A stretch of 59,233 bases of DNA from Bacillota bacterium (GTDB taxonomy: Bacteria > Bacillota > Clostridia > DSM-8532). The notes beneath the pieces are model-generated. The model was not told where the DNA came from, did no database searches, and was given only the letters and a program-made list of their open reading frames with translations. Location: assembly GCA_023440865.1 (NCBI GenBank), contig JAEXRM010000205.1, positions 1-59,233 of the forward strand. The letters are read 5' to 3'. Position numbers and translations under genes: made by a program. Shown here piece by piece: positions 42,609 to 52,214 of the stretch (the first letter of the stretch is position 1; each line of letters starts with the position of its first letter).

Positions 42609-42666
42609 TCCGTGCTGCCGGCCGTGATCTGCGCTGCCGGCCGTGATCTGCGCTGCCGGCCGTGAT
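42595..42666. repeat. 19-bp tandem repeat, four copies
   Basis: The unit GCTGCCGGCCGTGATCTGC occurs at 42595, 42614, 42633 and (15 bases) 42652. The first copy contains the methyltransferase stop codon. Each unit has the palindrome GCCGGC. It fills the gap to the amidohydrolase gene. Confidence 0.9.
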
Positions 42667-42700
42667 TCGACACTGGGCTTCGTGCGAAAGGATCATGCAC

Positions 42701-43912
42701 ATGAGGCAATCTCTTGTGATCCGTCATACCAGCCTCTTCCCGGGAGCCGGCCCCCTGCAGGAGAACATGACCGTACGGTGTGAGGATGGGCGCATTGTCC
42801 ATGTGGGACCCGACACCCCCCTTGGGCGTCCGTCCGATCGCGGGCTGGAGCCCCGTACCCGCCCAGCCGGCGAAGCCAAGCCTTCCGGCGATGACGTGAT
42901 CATCGACCTTCCCGGCTGCACGCTCATGCCGGGCATCATCCAGGCGCATGCGCATGCCGGCTTCAAGCAGCTTGGCGGCGTCCCACTGCGCGATTTCCAC
43001 CGGGAATACCTTGCCGCCTGCCTGCAGGCGGGTGTCACCACCGTGCGCGACGAGGGCATGTTCCTGGATGCTTCGCTTGCCGAAGTCCGGGCGGCGCGGG
43101 AACGCCTCGATCAGGAAGGCATCTTTCCCCGCCTGTGCCTGACCGGGAAATTCCTCTCCGCTCCCGGCGGATACGGCGGCATGGCGCCGCTTGCCGTCGC
43201 ATCGGAGACGGAGGCCGGCGAACGGGTGGACGAAGTGCTGCAAAACGGCATGGACATGGTCAAGACGGTCCTCGAGGATGGGCTCGACCCTTCGACCCGG
43301 GGTTTGCCGAAGCTGACGGCGCCGCTGCTTGCGGCCATCTGCGACGCCGCACACCGGCGGGGCGCACGCGTTTCCGCGCATGTCACCCAGGCGCACAACC
43401 TGCGCACGCTGGTTGAAGCCGGCATCGATGATGCAGCTCACATGCCATTTGATCCGCTTGAGGACGACCTGATCAGGCTGATGATCGGGAAACGGGTGTC
43501 CGTCGTGCCAACCCTGACGGTCCTGAAGCTGTTCCAGGAAAAGTATGGCGCGCCGGTTCTGGAAGGAGGCATGGCCAATACACGCCGTTTCGTCGAGGCG
43601 GGCGGCATCATCGGCCTCGGCGACGACTTCATCGAACCCGAAGCGCCCTGGTACCGGCTTGGCTTGCCATACGGGGAAATGCGGCTGCTGGCTGAAGCCG
43701 GCCTGACGAACGGACAGATCCTGACCGCGGCGACCGCATGGGGTGCCCGCATGCTTGGCATGGATCATGAGATCGGCACGATCGAGCCGGGGAAGGCGGC
43801 GGATTTGCTGCTGGTGGAGGGGAACCCGCTCGAAGCGCTTGCCTGCTTGCAGCAGCCGGTGATGGCGGTGAAGGCGGGAAGGATCGTCATGAACCGCGGC
43901 GTTTCAATCTGA
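42701..43912 (+). CDS. Amidohydrolase family metal-dependent hydrolase
   Basis: A 403-residue enzyme of the amidohydrolase superfamily (imidazolonepropionase/prolidase-like branch). The metal HxH is QAHAHAGF near residue 83; further ligands are suggested by ARVSAHVTQAHN near 226 and IGLGDDFIEPEA near 305. N- and C-terminal strands (LVIRHTSLFPG, GTIEPGKAADLLLVEGNP) form the usual beta-sandwich. A Gly/Pro-rich stretch near residues 43-65 is an insertion. The substrate is probably a cyclic amide or dipeptide. ATG at 42701 is 8 bases after AAAGGA; ATG at 42695 is too close to it. Confidence 0.85.
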   Translation: MRQSLVIRHTSLFPGAGPLQENMTVRCEDGRIVHVGPDTPLGRPSDRGLEPRTRPAGEAKPSGDDVIIDLPGCTLMPGIIQAHAHAGFKQLGGVPLRDFHREYLAACLQAGVTTVRDEGMFLDASLAEVRAARERLDQEGIFPRLCLTGKFLSAPGGYGGMAPLAVASETEAGERVDEVLQNGMDMVKTVLEDGLDPSTRGLPKLTAPLLAAICDAAHRRGARVSAHVTQAHNLRTLVEAGIDDAAHMPFDPLEDDLIRLMIGKRVSVVPTLTVLKLFQEKYGAPVLEGGMANTRRFVEAGGIIGLGDDFIEPEAPWYRLGLPYGEMRLLAEAGLTNGQILTAATAWGARMLGMDHEIGTIEPGKAADLLLVEGNPLEALACLQQPVMAVKAGRIVMNRGVSI

Positions 43913-43959
43913 AACGCATCCGGCCTCATGGATGCCGGGTTCCCGAAAAGCGATCCCCA

Positions 43960-44505
43960 TCAATGCGATCCGATGGTCTTCTTCCTGCTGATCGCTTTCC
44001 ATAGCACCATACATGATAAACAAGCAATCAGCGCAATGGTTGTCATCATGAAAATCCATTTCAGTCCTGTTGCCAAGCCGCTTAGATCGGCAACCGCATC
44101 GAGTCTGCTGGGATATTTGTAAAGCAGTATCGTAATCAGGACATTCTCAAACAAGTCGCAAGTCGCCCGCAACAAAGGAAGCGCGTAGATGAATGCCCAT
44201 TTGTCGCCCAGTTTCAGTTTTTTTGACAGAACACCCATGACCAGCAGCAAAACGATGCTGAAGAAAAGAATGATGCCATCATCCAAACCAAGAAAATCAA
44301 GATACGACTTTTGTCCCACATCCCCCAAATGATCGATCAGTTCATAGGCATCATTCGAGTTGTATCCAAAACGTCCATCCAGATAATCGCCTTCCACACG
44401 CTTCATCAGAAACAGAAAAGGCAAAAGCAATACAAGGGAGACGACAATCCATTTGCCTTTCGCATGCTTTTCCATCGTTGTTTTCATTCCGTACATGACA
44501 TTCAT
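43960..44505 (-). CDS. Small integral membrane protein
   Basis: A 181-residue membrane protein with about four helices: IVVSLVLLLPFLFLM near 20, GIILFFSIVLLLVMGVL near 78, ATCDLFENVLITILLY near 115, and IFMMTTIALIACLSCMVLW near 152. The loop between the first two is Asp/Gly/Asn-rich. I do not recognise the family. The DNA is visibly richer in A+T than its surroundings. It is last in a PadR-EFR1-membrane operon (33-base gap upstream), so it may work with the EFR1 ferredoxin. Start codons at 44505 or 44487 are both possible. Confidence 0.65.
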   Translation of the reverse strand: MNVMYGMKTTMEKHAKGKWIVVSLVLLLPFLFLMKRVEGDYLDGRFGYNSNDAYELIDHLGDVGQKSYLDFLGLDDGIILFFSIVLLLVMGVLSKKLKLGDKWAFIYALPLLRATCDLFENVLITILLYKYPSRLDAVADLSGLATGLKWIFMMTTIALIACLSCMVLWKAISRKKTIGSH

Positions 44506-44538
44506 ATGATCCTTTGCTCCTTTTGCATGGGAATCCAG

Positions 44539-45321
44539 TCACTCGCCAAGCAGATCCTCAAGCTTGACAGCCGGATTGTGATATCTTTGTCTCCCCATCG
44601 TTTTCCTGCCGCATTGGATGGAAGCCTTCGGACACCAGTTGATGCACGCAAAGCATTGCTCGCATCGATTCAGCCAGACAGGTTTCCTTTCTTTGACCAT
44701 GATGTTTCCGACAGGACAGACTCTTTGGCAAACACCGCATCCGATGCAGTTGTTGTCGCTCCAGAACCTCTTGTCCCATTTGAAGAACTGATGGGAGGCC
44801 ATGGTGTATATCATTGCATTTTGTATTGTTCTTTCCAGAAAGCCAGTCCGTTCCACCCTGATCTCTTTCCTGGTGACAACTGAAACGATTTCTTGCAGCC
44901 TTGCTTCCCATTGCCTGTACTTGGTTTCCTGTTCTTCAATCGGTTCGGGATTGTAAGCATGGATGCAGTTGCCTGGCATCCTGACGGCAAATGCTGCGGA
45001 CAATGCCAATCCTTTGGCTTTCAGCTCATGCGCCAACTGCTGCATGCATCCGCCCTTTTTCTCTTTGCAGGTGGCAACTGCGAAGACATATGTGTCATTT
45101 CCCTGCAAGGACAGTTTCTTGAGAAACCTGGTTGCAATCAATGGCAAGCCGTATGCATAGACAGGAAAAACAAGCCCGATACAGCCGGAAGAAGAGATTG
45201 CATCCTGATCGACAATGTCAGGAATGGATACGATTTCGGCATCTCCCAGCTTATCGGCAATATCCCTGGCGACCTTCAAGGAATTCCCCGTACCGGAAAA
45301 ATAGTAAAGCGTCGTTCCCAT
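44539..45321 (-). CDS. EFR1 family ferrodoxin (flavodoxin plus 2x4Fe-4S)
   Basis: A 260-residue redox protein. Residues 1-150 are a flavodoxin-like domain with the FMN phosphate loop YYFSGTGNSLKVA near 6. Residues 180-240 carry two ferredoxin clusters: CIGCGVCQRVCPVGNI near 192 and CEQCFACINWCPKASI near 221. Such proteins, widespread in Clostridia, are thought to shuttle electrons between flavin and iron-sulfur partners; the partner is unknown. It begins 3 bases after the PadR stop, so the two are co-translated. It lies in the AT-richer patch, suggesting acquisition. Confidence 0.9.
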   Translation of the reverse strand: MGTTLYYFSGTGNSLKVARDIADKLGDAEIVSIPDIVDQDAISSSGCIGLVFPVYAYGLPLIATRFLKKLSLQGNDTYVFAVATCKEKKGGCMQQLAHELKAKGLALSAAFAVRMPGNCIHAYNPEPIEEQETKYRQWEARLQEIVSVVTRKEIRVERTGFLERTIQNAMIYTMASHQFFKWDKRFWSDNNCIGCGVCQRVCPVGNIMVKERKPVWLNRCEQCFACINWCPKASIQCGRKTMGRQRYHNPAVKLEDLLGE

Positions 45322-45324
45322 ATG

Positions 45325-45882
45325 TCAAGACTCCTGATTCTTCAAGTCTTCCATGCACGCATCCGCCCAGCAAATCAGCATTTCCAAGGTCATGCGGGCT
45401 CTTCTGAGAACGAATTTCCAATACATGTCTTCCTCGCCCATCAGGCCCATGTCGCCCTTGTACTGCCGGGAGATCTCCTTGAGATTGGCAATCTCCCGCA
45501 AGCCGCCTTGCTTCTCTTCCTTGAAACGTTGCAACGCCTGCAGCATGTCCTCTTTGTTGATGTTTGATCCGAAGAACACTCTCAGTGTAAATTCATCTCT
45601 TGTCTCCTTGGACATTTTGTCAGGGAAGGTTTCGATCCATTCCCTGAATGCAGCGTTGCCCGTTTCGGTCATGCTGTATATTTTTTTGTCCGGCCTGTCG
45701 TCTTGAGGCAGGATCGTATGGTTCAAGTAGCCTTTGCTTTCAAGCACGCTCAACTCCCTGTATATTTGGCTCAGACTTGCGGCCCAGAAATTGCTGATCG
45801 ACTCATTGAACATTTTCTTCAAGTCATATCCGGTCATCGGTTTATACTTCAACAACCCCAGTATCGCAAATTGCAACGACAT
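45325..45882 (-). CDS. PadR family transcriptional regulator
   Basis: A 185-residue regulator. The winged helix occupies residues 1-80 (LQFAILGLLKYKPMTGYDLK, IYRELSVLESKGYLNHTILP, IYSMTETG), and the C-terminal half is a helical dimerisation domain of the Vir_act_alpha_C type (FFGSNINKEDMLQALQRFKE). AGGAGAAGT precedes the start. It heads the EFR1 operon and has two direct operator-like repeats over its promoter, so autorepression is likely. Ligand unknown; PadR proteins often respond to phenolics or membrane-active compounds. Confidence 0.92.
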   Translation of the reverse strand: MSLQFAILGLLKYKPMTGYDLKKMFNESISNFWAASLSQIYRELSVLESKGYLNHTILPQDDRPDKKIYSMTETGNAAFREWIETFPDKMSKETRDEFTLRVFFGSNINKEDMLQALQRFKEEKQGGLREIANLKEISRQYKGDMGLMGEEDMYWKFVLRRARMTLEMLICWADACMEDLKNQES

Positions 45883-45913
45883 ACTTCTCCTGCTCCATTC
45901 GCTCGATATGATA

Positions 45914-45971
45914 CATGTTATATACTATTCTACTACGCGCATATTATTACACTTGTTATATATGTGTCAAG
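45914..45971 (-). promoter_or_regulatory. PadR promoter with direct operator-like repeats
   Basis: TTGACA (45966-45971) and TAATAT (45942-45947) are spaced by 18 bases. ACATGTTATATA (45914-45925) and ACTTGTTATATA (45952-45963) are direct repeats flanking the start site and overlapping the spacer; ATGT-containing sites are typical of PadR binding. Confidence 0.65.
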
Positions 45972-46057
45972 GACTTTTCTTCACGATTCCAGCGTATGCA
46001 TGCGTTGTGACAGGGGACGTATTGAGTCCCTTCTATCAAGGCTTCTCCCCGCAACAA

Positions 46058-46086
46058 CAAAAAAACCATCCCGCATTGGGATGGTT
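46058..46086 (-). terminator. Terminator of aguA-aguB-YdjC operon
   Basis: The stem AACCATCCC/GGGATGGTT with loop GCATT is followed on the minus strand by seven T. It is 83 bases past the YdjC-family stop. Confidence 0.9.
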
Positions 46087-46168
46087 GTCTATGCATCTAC
46101 GATGGCTGATCCGTATGAACACGGAACGGGCGCATGAAGCACATCGCCAGGATGTGTGCGGCATCCGT

Positions 46169-46921
46169 TCACAGCTGCCCGTAATGGATGAGGCGGATGT
46201 CCCATGAAGCAAGCAGATCGGGCAGCCGCGGGTCCGTCAGGACAGCCAGCTCGCGCTCGCGATTGTGGCTGTAGCTGCTGCCGCTGATGAGGGCGGCGTC
46301 GGCATGGGCCGGGTGCACCATGATCTCGGCGGATTCATATGCGGATGCCGCCTTCAGCTCTTCGACGAGCACTTCGAAGGTTGCCCGCTCCCCGTAGAAG
46401 CGGGTCGACAGGCATGCGGCATGGCGCACCCCCGTCAGTTCCGAGCCGCGTGCCGGCTCACCGGGGGAAACGGGCACATTCCGCACGGGAAGGCCGTACG
46501 CACGCGCCAGATCAAGGATGATCGGCAGCACCACCGGGTCGGCGTGCACATGGTGGTGGCTGTCGATGTGCGTGGGCATTCTTCCGAAAGACAGGAACCG
46601 TTCCATCTGGCAAACCAACTCACGCCGGATGTCGTCGGGCCTTGCAAATTGCGTCAGGTGCCGCACATTCCAGAACCGCCCTGCCCGGTCGACGAGGGAT
46701 GGCACCTCATTCGATACAGCATGGCCGGCCGTCAGTGTCAGGTGGATGCCCACGCCGAGGGTGGGGCAGTCCGCCGCCTGACGCATCGCCTCCTCCGCGG
46801 CACTCATGTTGGCCATCAAGGTGGTCGAGGTGACAATGCCCTGCCGGTGCGCTTCCAGAATGCCGGCATTGACGCCGGGCGTCAGTCCGTAGTCGTCCGC
46901 GTTCACAATCAAACGGGTCAT
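46169..46921 (-). CDS. YdjC/ChbG family carbohydrate deacetylase
   Basis: A 250-residue metal-dependent deacetylase. The N-terminal LIVNADDYGLTPGVNAG has the metal Asp pair, IHLTLTAGHAV near 60 the next His, and HIDSHHHVHADP near 118 the remaining His ligands. The family removes acetyl groups from N-acetylated sugars such as chitobiose or its 6-phosphate. The start at 46921 has GGGAGGACC. It is the last gene after aguA and aguB (34-base gap), an unusual pairing; the metabolic link to putrescine is not obvious. Confidence 0.88.
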   Translation of the reverse strand: MTRLIVNADDYGLTPGVNAGILEAHRQGIVTSTTLMANMSAAEEAMRQAADCPTLGVGIHLTLTAGHAVSNEVPSLVDRAGRFWNVRHLTQFARPDDIRRELVCQMERFLSFGRMPTHIDSHHHVHADPVVLPIILDLARAYGLPVRNVPVSPGEPARGSELTGVRHAACLSTRFYGERATFEVLVEELKAASAYESAEIMVHPAHADAALISGSSYSHNRERELAVLTDPRLPDLLASWDIRLIHYGQL

Positions 46922-46955
46922 TCCCGGTCCTCCCACGTCATGGTCATGGTCCCTC

Positions 46956-47825
<870 letters not shown>

Positions 47826-47925
47826 GGATTGCTCCTTTCATGATTGAACCTTTCGGCATGGCAGTGTTCGGAACGCGGCGGGCCGCATTGGAACGTGTCC
47901 GCGCCGGTCCAACGGATGCACATGG

Positions 47926-48948
47926 TCACCCCGGCACCTGCTGCGTCGCACAATGCACATTGCCGCCCTCGGTCACGATGCCCATGCCGTCGATCGGCCG
48001 GATGCGCCGGTCGGGAAACACCGCCGACAGGATGCGGATCGCCTCGCGGTCCGTTTCGGCGGCGTCGCCGCCGAACACCGGCAGGATGATGCCGCCGTTG
48101 ACAAAGTAGAAGTTCAGGTAGCTGAGCGTCAGGCGGGAACCGTCCAGCTGCCGCATGGGCGGCTGCGGCACCTCGATCACCTCGAGGGTGCGTCCCTTCG
48201 CGTCACGGGCCGCATGCAGCACCGCCAGCGCGGCCTGCGAGATGGCGAAATTCGGGTCGTCCGGGTCGCCGCAGGTCTGCAGGATCACCCTTCCGGGCGC
48301 CGCGAAGCAGGCGATGTTGTCGACATGCCCGTCCGTTTCGTCGCCATCGAGCCCCCTGCCCAGCCAGATCACGCGGTCGACGCCAAGATGGGACGACAGC
48401 TGCGCCTCGATGGCCGCGCGGTCCAGTTCGGGATTGCGGTTGGGGTTGAGCAGGCATTCCTCGGTTGTGAGCAGCGTGCCATCCCCGTCGACATGCAACG
48501 AGCCGCCTTCCATGACCAGCGGCGCGTCGAAGCGCGGCACGCCAAGATCGGCCAGAATGGCCGGCGCCACCGCGTCGTCGAGGTCCCAGGGCGCGTACTT
48601 GCCGCCCCAGGCATTGAACCGCCAGTTGATGCCCGCCAGGTTTCCGGCGGCATCGGTGACGAAGGTCGGACCGTTGTCGCGCAGCCAGGAGTCGTTGTGC
48701 GGGACCTCAAGGTACGTGATGTGCCGATGGCCGCACAGCGCCTGCGCCGCAGCGGCGTCCGCCGGGTTCGCAAGGACGGTGACCGGTTCGAACTCGGCAA
48801 TGGCCTGCACGAATTCGGCGTAGCCCGCCTGCACGCGGTCATGGGTTTCCGGGTGGCACATCGAGGCCTTCACCGGCCAGCTGACAAGGGTTCTGCGGTG
48901 CCGCGCCCATTCCGGCGGCATCCGGTATCCTGCGGATCGTGGGGTCAT
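47926..48948 (-). CDS. aguA: Agmatine deiminase
   Basis: A 340-residue enzyme (EC 3.5.3.12) converting agmatine to N-carbamoylputrescine. Landmarks are YRMPPEWARHRRTLVSWP at the N-terminus, DSWLRDNGPTFV near 87, EGGSLHVDGDGTLLTTEECL near 147, ETDGHVDNIACF near 204, and the C-terminal catalytic Cys in EGGNVHCATQQVPG. It belongs to the amidinotransferase fold. The start at 48948 has AGGAGA; the usual length of 345-370 is nearly met. It heads the operon under a TTGACA-17-TACACT promoter. No arginine decarboxylase is present in the window, so agmatine may come from elsewhere or outside. Confidence 0.95.
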   Translation of the reverse strand: MTPRSAGYRMPPEWARHRRTLVSWPVKASMCHPETHDRVQAGYAEFVQAIAEFEPVTVLANPADAAAAQALCGHRHITYLEVPHNDSWLRDNGPTFVTDAAGNLAGINWRFNAWGGKYAPWDLDDAVAPAILADLGVPRFDAPLVMEGGSLHVDGDGTLLTTEECLLNPNRNPELDRAAIEAQLSSHLGVDRVIWLGRGLDGDETDGHVDNIACFAAPGRVILQTCGDPDDPNFAISQAALAVLHAARDAKGRTLEVIEVPQPPMRQLDGSRLTLSYLNFYFVNGGIILPVFGGDAAETDREAIRILSAVFPDRRIRPIDGMGIVTEGGNVHCATQQVPG

Positions 48949-49069
48949 CGTTGTCTCCTGATGTCCTGTTGTGTGCCTCGCACGGAAAGAGCGGGCCACG
49001 GGGCGCAACCAATCGTTTCCCCGCCTGGCAACCGCTCAAGCGGGCAGCAGTTTCCTGCTTCTGAAGCAA

Positions 49070-49098
49070 AGTGTATGCTCTGGGTCGAATGCTGTCAA
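49070..49098 (-). promoter_or_regulatory. Promoter of aguA operon
   Basis: TTGACA and TACACT are spaced by 17 bases, about 120 bases upstream of the aguA start. This is one of the best matches to the consensus in the window. Confidence 0.7.
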
Positions 49099-49126
49099 TG
49101 AACACGGCCGATCAGGGATCTGCTTC

Positions 49127-49144
49127 CATTTCCATACGGAAATG
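49127..49144. promoter_or_regulatory. 7-bp inverted repeat upstream of SLH gene
   Basis: CATTTCC-ATAC-GGAAATG is perfect and sits 40 bases before the SLH start codon. A weak GATACAC -10-like element overlaps its right end. Possible operator. Confidence 0.4.
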
Positions 49145-49184
49145 ATACACTGGAAGGGTGAACCATCCCAAAGGAGGCTGCAAC

Positions 49185-50687
49185 ATGAAAAAGCATCTCT
49201 CCACCCTTCTGGCCGCAGTCCTCATCTTTTCATCGCTGCTGTGCCTCCCATCTGCGGCGGCCAGCCCCGAAGCGGAAATGGCGGCGGAGACGTTGTCCCG
49301 GTACGGACTCTTTTCCGGTCGCCAGACAGGCGAATCGGGGACGATCTCCTTCGCGCTCGACGATGCGCCGACACGTGCGGAAGCGCTGATCATGCTGATC
49401 CGACTGCTGGGCAAGGAAGGCGAGGCGCTTTCCGGCTCATGGCGCCATCCGTTCCGCGACGTCCCCTACTGGGCGGACCGGTATGTCGGGTATGCCTATG
49501 AAAAGCAGCTTGCGCTGGGAATCGGCCCGACGGCCTTCGGATCAACCCAAACGGCAAGTGCCGCACAGTACATCACCTTTGTCCTGCGTGCGCTCGGCTA
49601 CACCGACAGCGGCACCGCACCCGACTTTTCCTGGCGGAACGCGCCGGCATTCTCAGGTGGAATCGGCCTGACGCACGGTGAGTACGACGACAGGGAGAAA
49701 CGTTTCCTGCGCGGGGATGTCGCGGTTCTCTCCGCCAAGGCGATGACATGCCGGATGAAACACACAGGACAGACGCTGTACGATACGCTTGTCACGGCAG
49801 GCGCCATCCATCCGGAGGTCTTCACGGACCCGCCCGCAACCCTCACGAAACCGCTCGCGCCCGTCCTGTCGCCATCTTCCATCCGCTGGGACGGGGGAAC
49901 AGCCTATCTGCCCCTGAGCAAACGGGAACCCGACGGCGGCATGGAGCTGACGAATGCCGCCATTCTCTCCGCCTTTCCGGAAACCGTGTATTACGAGGCA
50001 GGCATGCTGCTGCCCGAAGCGCAGGCAATGCTGAAGGAGAACTACACCCAGAACATCTTTTCCCCATTTTATGAACTGCCCAGGAACATGGATTACGCGT
50101 TCCGCTTCACAGACAGATTGAATACCTACTTTTCCCATTACCGCGTCTTGCTATACAATGAGCGCAAAGAGATCATTGCCATGGCGTACGGATTGCGCGA
50201 CCGGGATGGCAAGCTGTCGGAGGTCGCATTCAGCACCGAGATTCCCTTCGATTGCGCGGCGGTCATCTCCGCGTGCACGCGTTTTGTCGAAGAGCGGGTA
50301 CAGTCCCCTGTTGAAGTGGACCTGACATCCGCGCTGCAGAAAATAGAATCACGCGATGGCAGCACCCTGTACGCAATACGCCGGGATGCATGCCCGGAAG
50401 CCGTCCGAGGTGCGGTCCTGTACACCTGCACATCCAGTTATGATGTCACACGTCCGGTGGAACAGGTCAAGGACAGCATGCGCCAGACGATCGGCGACAG
50501 GCTCAAGGCCATGGTCTGCGGTTTCAAACTCGCATACGAGGCGGGCCAGGGTACCTTTGCACCGGTTCCGGGCCAGGGGCTGTGCGGTATTTGGCTGATG
50601 GCGCGACCGGATGCGATCAACCTCGTCGTTCTCATGGATGCGGATGCACACGTGCTGGGGTACGCCTTGGTGACCGGCGCGAAATGA
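49185..50687 (+). CDS. Secreted S-layer-homology (SLH) domain protein
   Basis: A 500-residue exported protein. The signal peptide (KKHLSTLLAAVLIFSSLLCL) is followed by one or two SLH modules: LDDAPTRAEALIMLIRLLGK near 55 and WADRYVGYAYEKQLALGIGP near 95, with a third degenerate one. These attach proteins to wall polymers in Bacillota. The C-terminal 300 residues (MELTNAAILSAFPETVYYEA, FRFTDRLNTYFSHYRVLLYN) form a domain I do not recognise. AAAGGAGG precedes the start at 49185. Confidence 0.8.
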   Translation: MKKHLSTLLAAVLIFSSLLCLPSAAASPEAEMAAETLSRYGLFSGRQTGESGTISFALDDAPTRAEALIMLIRLLGKEGEALSGSWRHPFRDVPYWADRYVGYAYEKQLALGIGPTAFGSTQTASAAQYITFVLRALGYTDSGTAPDFSWRNAPAFSGGIGLTHGEYDDREKRFLRGDVAVLSAKAMTCRMKHTGQTLYDTLVTAGAIHPEVFTDPPATLTKPLAPVLSPSSIRWDGGTAYLPLSKREPDGGMELTNAAILSAFPETVYYEAGMLLPEAQAMLKENYTQNIFSPFYELPRNMDYAFRFTDRLNTYFSHYRVLLYNERKEIIAMAYGLRDRDGKLSEVAFSTEIPFDCAAVISACTRFVEERVQSPVEVDLTSALQKIESRDGSTLYAIRRDACPEAVRGAVLYTCTSSYDVTRPVEQVKDSMRQTIGDRLKAMVCGFKLAYEAGQGTFAPVPGQGLCGIWLMARPDAINLVVLMDADAHVLGYALVTGAK

Positions 50688-50706
50688 CATGCGGGAGGAG
50701 ATATCG

Positions 50707-51267
50707 ATGGATCCACTTTTGTTTCCCGACCGCTCCGCCTTCCGGACCTGGCTGGAGGCGAATCACGCCGCATCGGACGGTGAATGGCTGCTTTTCGGAA
50801 AGGCCGGCGCAGTCCGCACGCTCACGGCGGAAGAGGCGCTGGAGGAGGCGCTGTGCTTCGGCTGGATCGACGGCCAGCTGCAGCGCATCGATGATGCCAC
50901 ATACCGAAAGCGTTTCACACCCCGTCGCAAAAACAGCGTCTGGTCGGAAAAGAACCGCAACACCGCCCTCGCCCTGATCGCCGCCGGGCGCATGACGCCT
51001 GCCGGTCTGGCGGCCATCGAACGGGCCAGGGAGGGCGGCACATGGGATACGCCCGCGCGTGAACCGATACCGGACGAAGCTGTCGCCACATTGCTTGCCG
51101 ACATCGGGCAAAAGGAGCCGGCCAGGACGAACTACATGAACATGGCGCCCTCGGTCCAGCGAACCTATGACGCCCATTACAGGGATGCAAAAAGGGATGA
51201 GACGCGCGTGAAACGCCTTGCACAGATCATCGCACGCCTTGACGAGAACCGGGGACCGATGGGATGA
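50707..51267 (+). CDS. YdeI/OmpD-associated family protein
   Basis: A 186-residue cytoplasmic protein of the YdeI family (bacteriocin-protection type). Typical blocks are FRTWLEANHAASDGEWLLFG near 12, EALEEALCFGWIDGQLQRID near 44, and RFTPRRKNSVWSEKNR near 72. The C-terminal helix ends RLAQIIARLDENRGP. Function is not established; E. coli relatives affect polymyxin resistance. ATG at 50707 has GGGAGGAG; ATG at 50689 is less likely. It follows the SLH gene by 19 bases and is probably co-transcribed with it. Confidence 0.85.
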   Translation: MDPLLFPDRSAFRTWLEANHAASDGEWLLFGKAGAVRTLTAEEALEEALCFGWIDGQLQRIDDATYRKRFTPRRKNSVWSEKNRNTALALIAAGRMTPAGLAAIERAREGGTWDTPAREPIPDEAVATLLADIGQKEPARTNYMNMAPSVQRTYDAHYRDAKRDETRVKRLAQIIARLDENRGPMG

Positions 51268-51333
51268 CATGCGTCCGTCAACGGCAACCGGTATGGCCGA
51301 CGCCGGGAGTCCTTTCCCGGTGATGCTTCCGAC

Positions 51334-51975
51334 TCAATACCCCAGCGACTCGCCCACGAGAATGACCGTCACACGTCCGGTCTGCCTTTGCGGGCCCATG
51401 GTGACGGCATTGCAGCAGATGCGCGCCTCGGACCTGCAGTTCTCGCAGCGGCCGGTCTGCACGCAGGGCGTCGCGCACGACAGTCGCGTCGCATTCGCGG
51501 GTGCGGCGATCGACCTCATGCGGCGGTCCGCCTCCACGAGGTCGCCGACCAGCTTGTTGATGCCCGCCACAACGATCACGCGATCCGGGCCATACAGCAT
51601 GGCGGCGGTCCGGTTGCTGTTGCCGTCGACATTGTAGAGCTCGCCGTTCTCCGTTACGGCATTGGTGCTGCACAGGTAGAAGTCGCTCGAGAACGCAGCC
51701 CGGAACACCTCCCGGATGCCTTCCGGCGTCAGGCCGGGGGCATTGCGGTCGAGCAGCCGGATCGGCGCCGCCTTGAGCATGTCCATGATGCCGGACTCAA
51801 ATAATGTCATGGATCCGCCAAAGGCGACGGTCGCGCCCTGGGGCAGCAAGTCGGCAACCAGTGCGACAGCCTCGGCGGAGGTGCCGACGTATCGGGCGTC
51901 GTATCGGTTCCGTTCCAGGTTCTTCAGCGTCTTTTCCACGCGTTTTCCCATGATGGCCTGAAGATGCTTGTCCAT
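51334..51975 (-). CDS. LUD domain (LutC-like) protein
   Basis: A 213-residue cytoplasmic protein. The LUD domain blocks are ATVAFGGSMTLFESGIMDML near 50, DRNAPGLTPEGIREVFRAAF near 76, and DRVIVVAGINKLVGDLVEAD near 130. The C-terminal CxxxC and CENC/RICC cysteines (ATRLSCATPCVQTGRCENCR) are typical of the Clostridial branch and may bind iron-sulfur. LUD proteins take part in lactate oxidation, though this stand-alone type has no LutA or LutB partner here. The start at 51975 has GGGAGG; a -10-like TAGAAT lies upstream. Confidence 0.85.
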   Translation of the reverse strand: MDKHLQAIMGKRVEKTLKNLERNRYDARYVGTSAEAVALVADLLPQGATVAFGGSMTLFESGIMDMLKAAPIRLLDRNAPGLTPEGIREVFRAAFSSDFYLCSTNAVTENGELYNVDGNSNRTAAMLYGPDRVIVVAGINKLVGDLVEADRRMRSIAAPANATRLSCATPCVQTGRCENCRSEARICCNAVTMGPQRQTGRVTVILVGESLGY

Positions 51976-52135
51976 GGCGCCTCCCGCATATCCGGCGTAT
52001 TTGTATCCCATTCTACCACACGCACCCGGGTCATACATTCTCCATGCGGCTTTCGTATGTACCTGCAAAGCCGATGCAGGCTAGACCACCAACGCGCCGC
52101 GGCGATGCGGGCGGTGCCGAACCGCACACCGGCAA

Positions 52136-52164
52136 TTGAAAAATACTGTCAACCATGATAAATT
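52136..52164 (+). promoter_or_regulatory. Possible promoter of tandem GGDEF gene
   Basis: TTGAAA and TAAATT are spaced by 17 bases, 50 bases before the start codon at 52215. The region is AT-richer than its flanks. The -10 match is modest. Confidence 0.35.
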
Positions 52165-52214
52165 GTTGCGTGAACTGTACGCGTTGCATGTCATGCTGTC
52201 CTCCGGAGGTGCAC

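Noticed and set aside
42595..42666. CRISPR array
   Set aside because: The units are directly adjacent with no spacers, so this is a simple tandem repeat.
43960..46000. Prophage or insertion sequence in the AT-richer patch
   Set aside because: No integrase, transposase, terminal repeats or target duplication was seen.
51285..51325. Terminator between the YdeI-like and LUD genes
   Set aside because: A CCGGGA/TCCCGG hairpin exists but neither strand has a T-tract after it.
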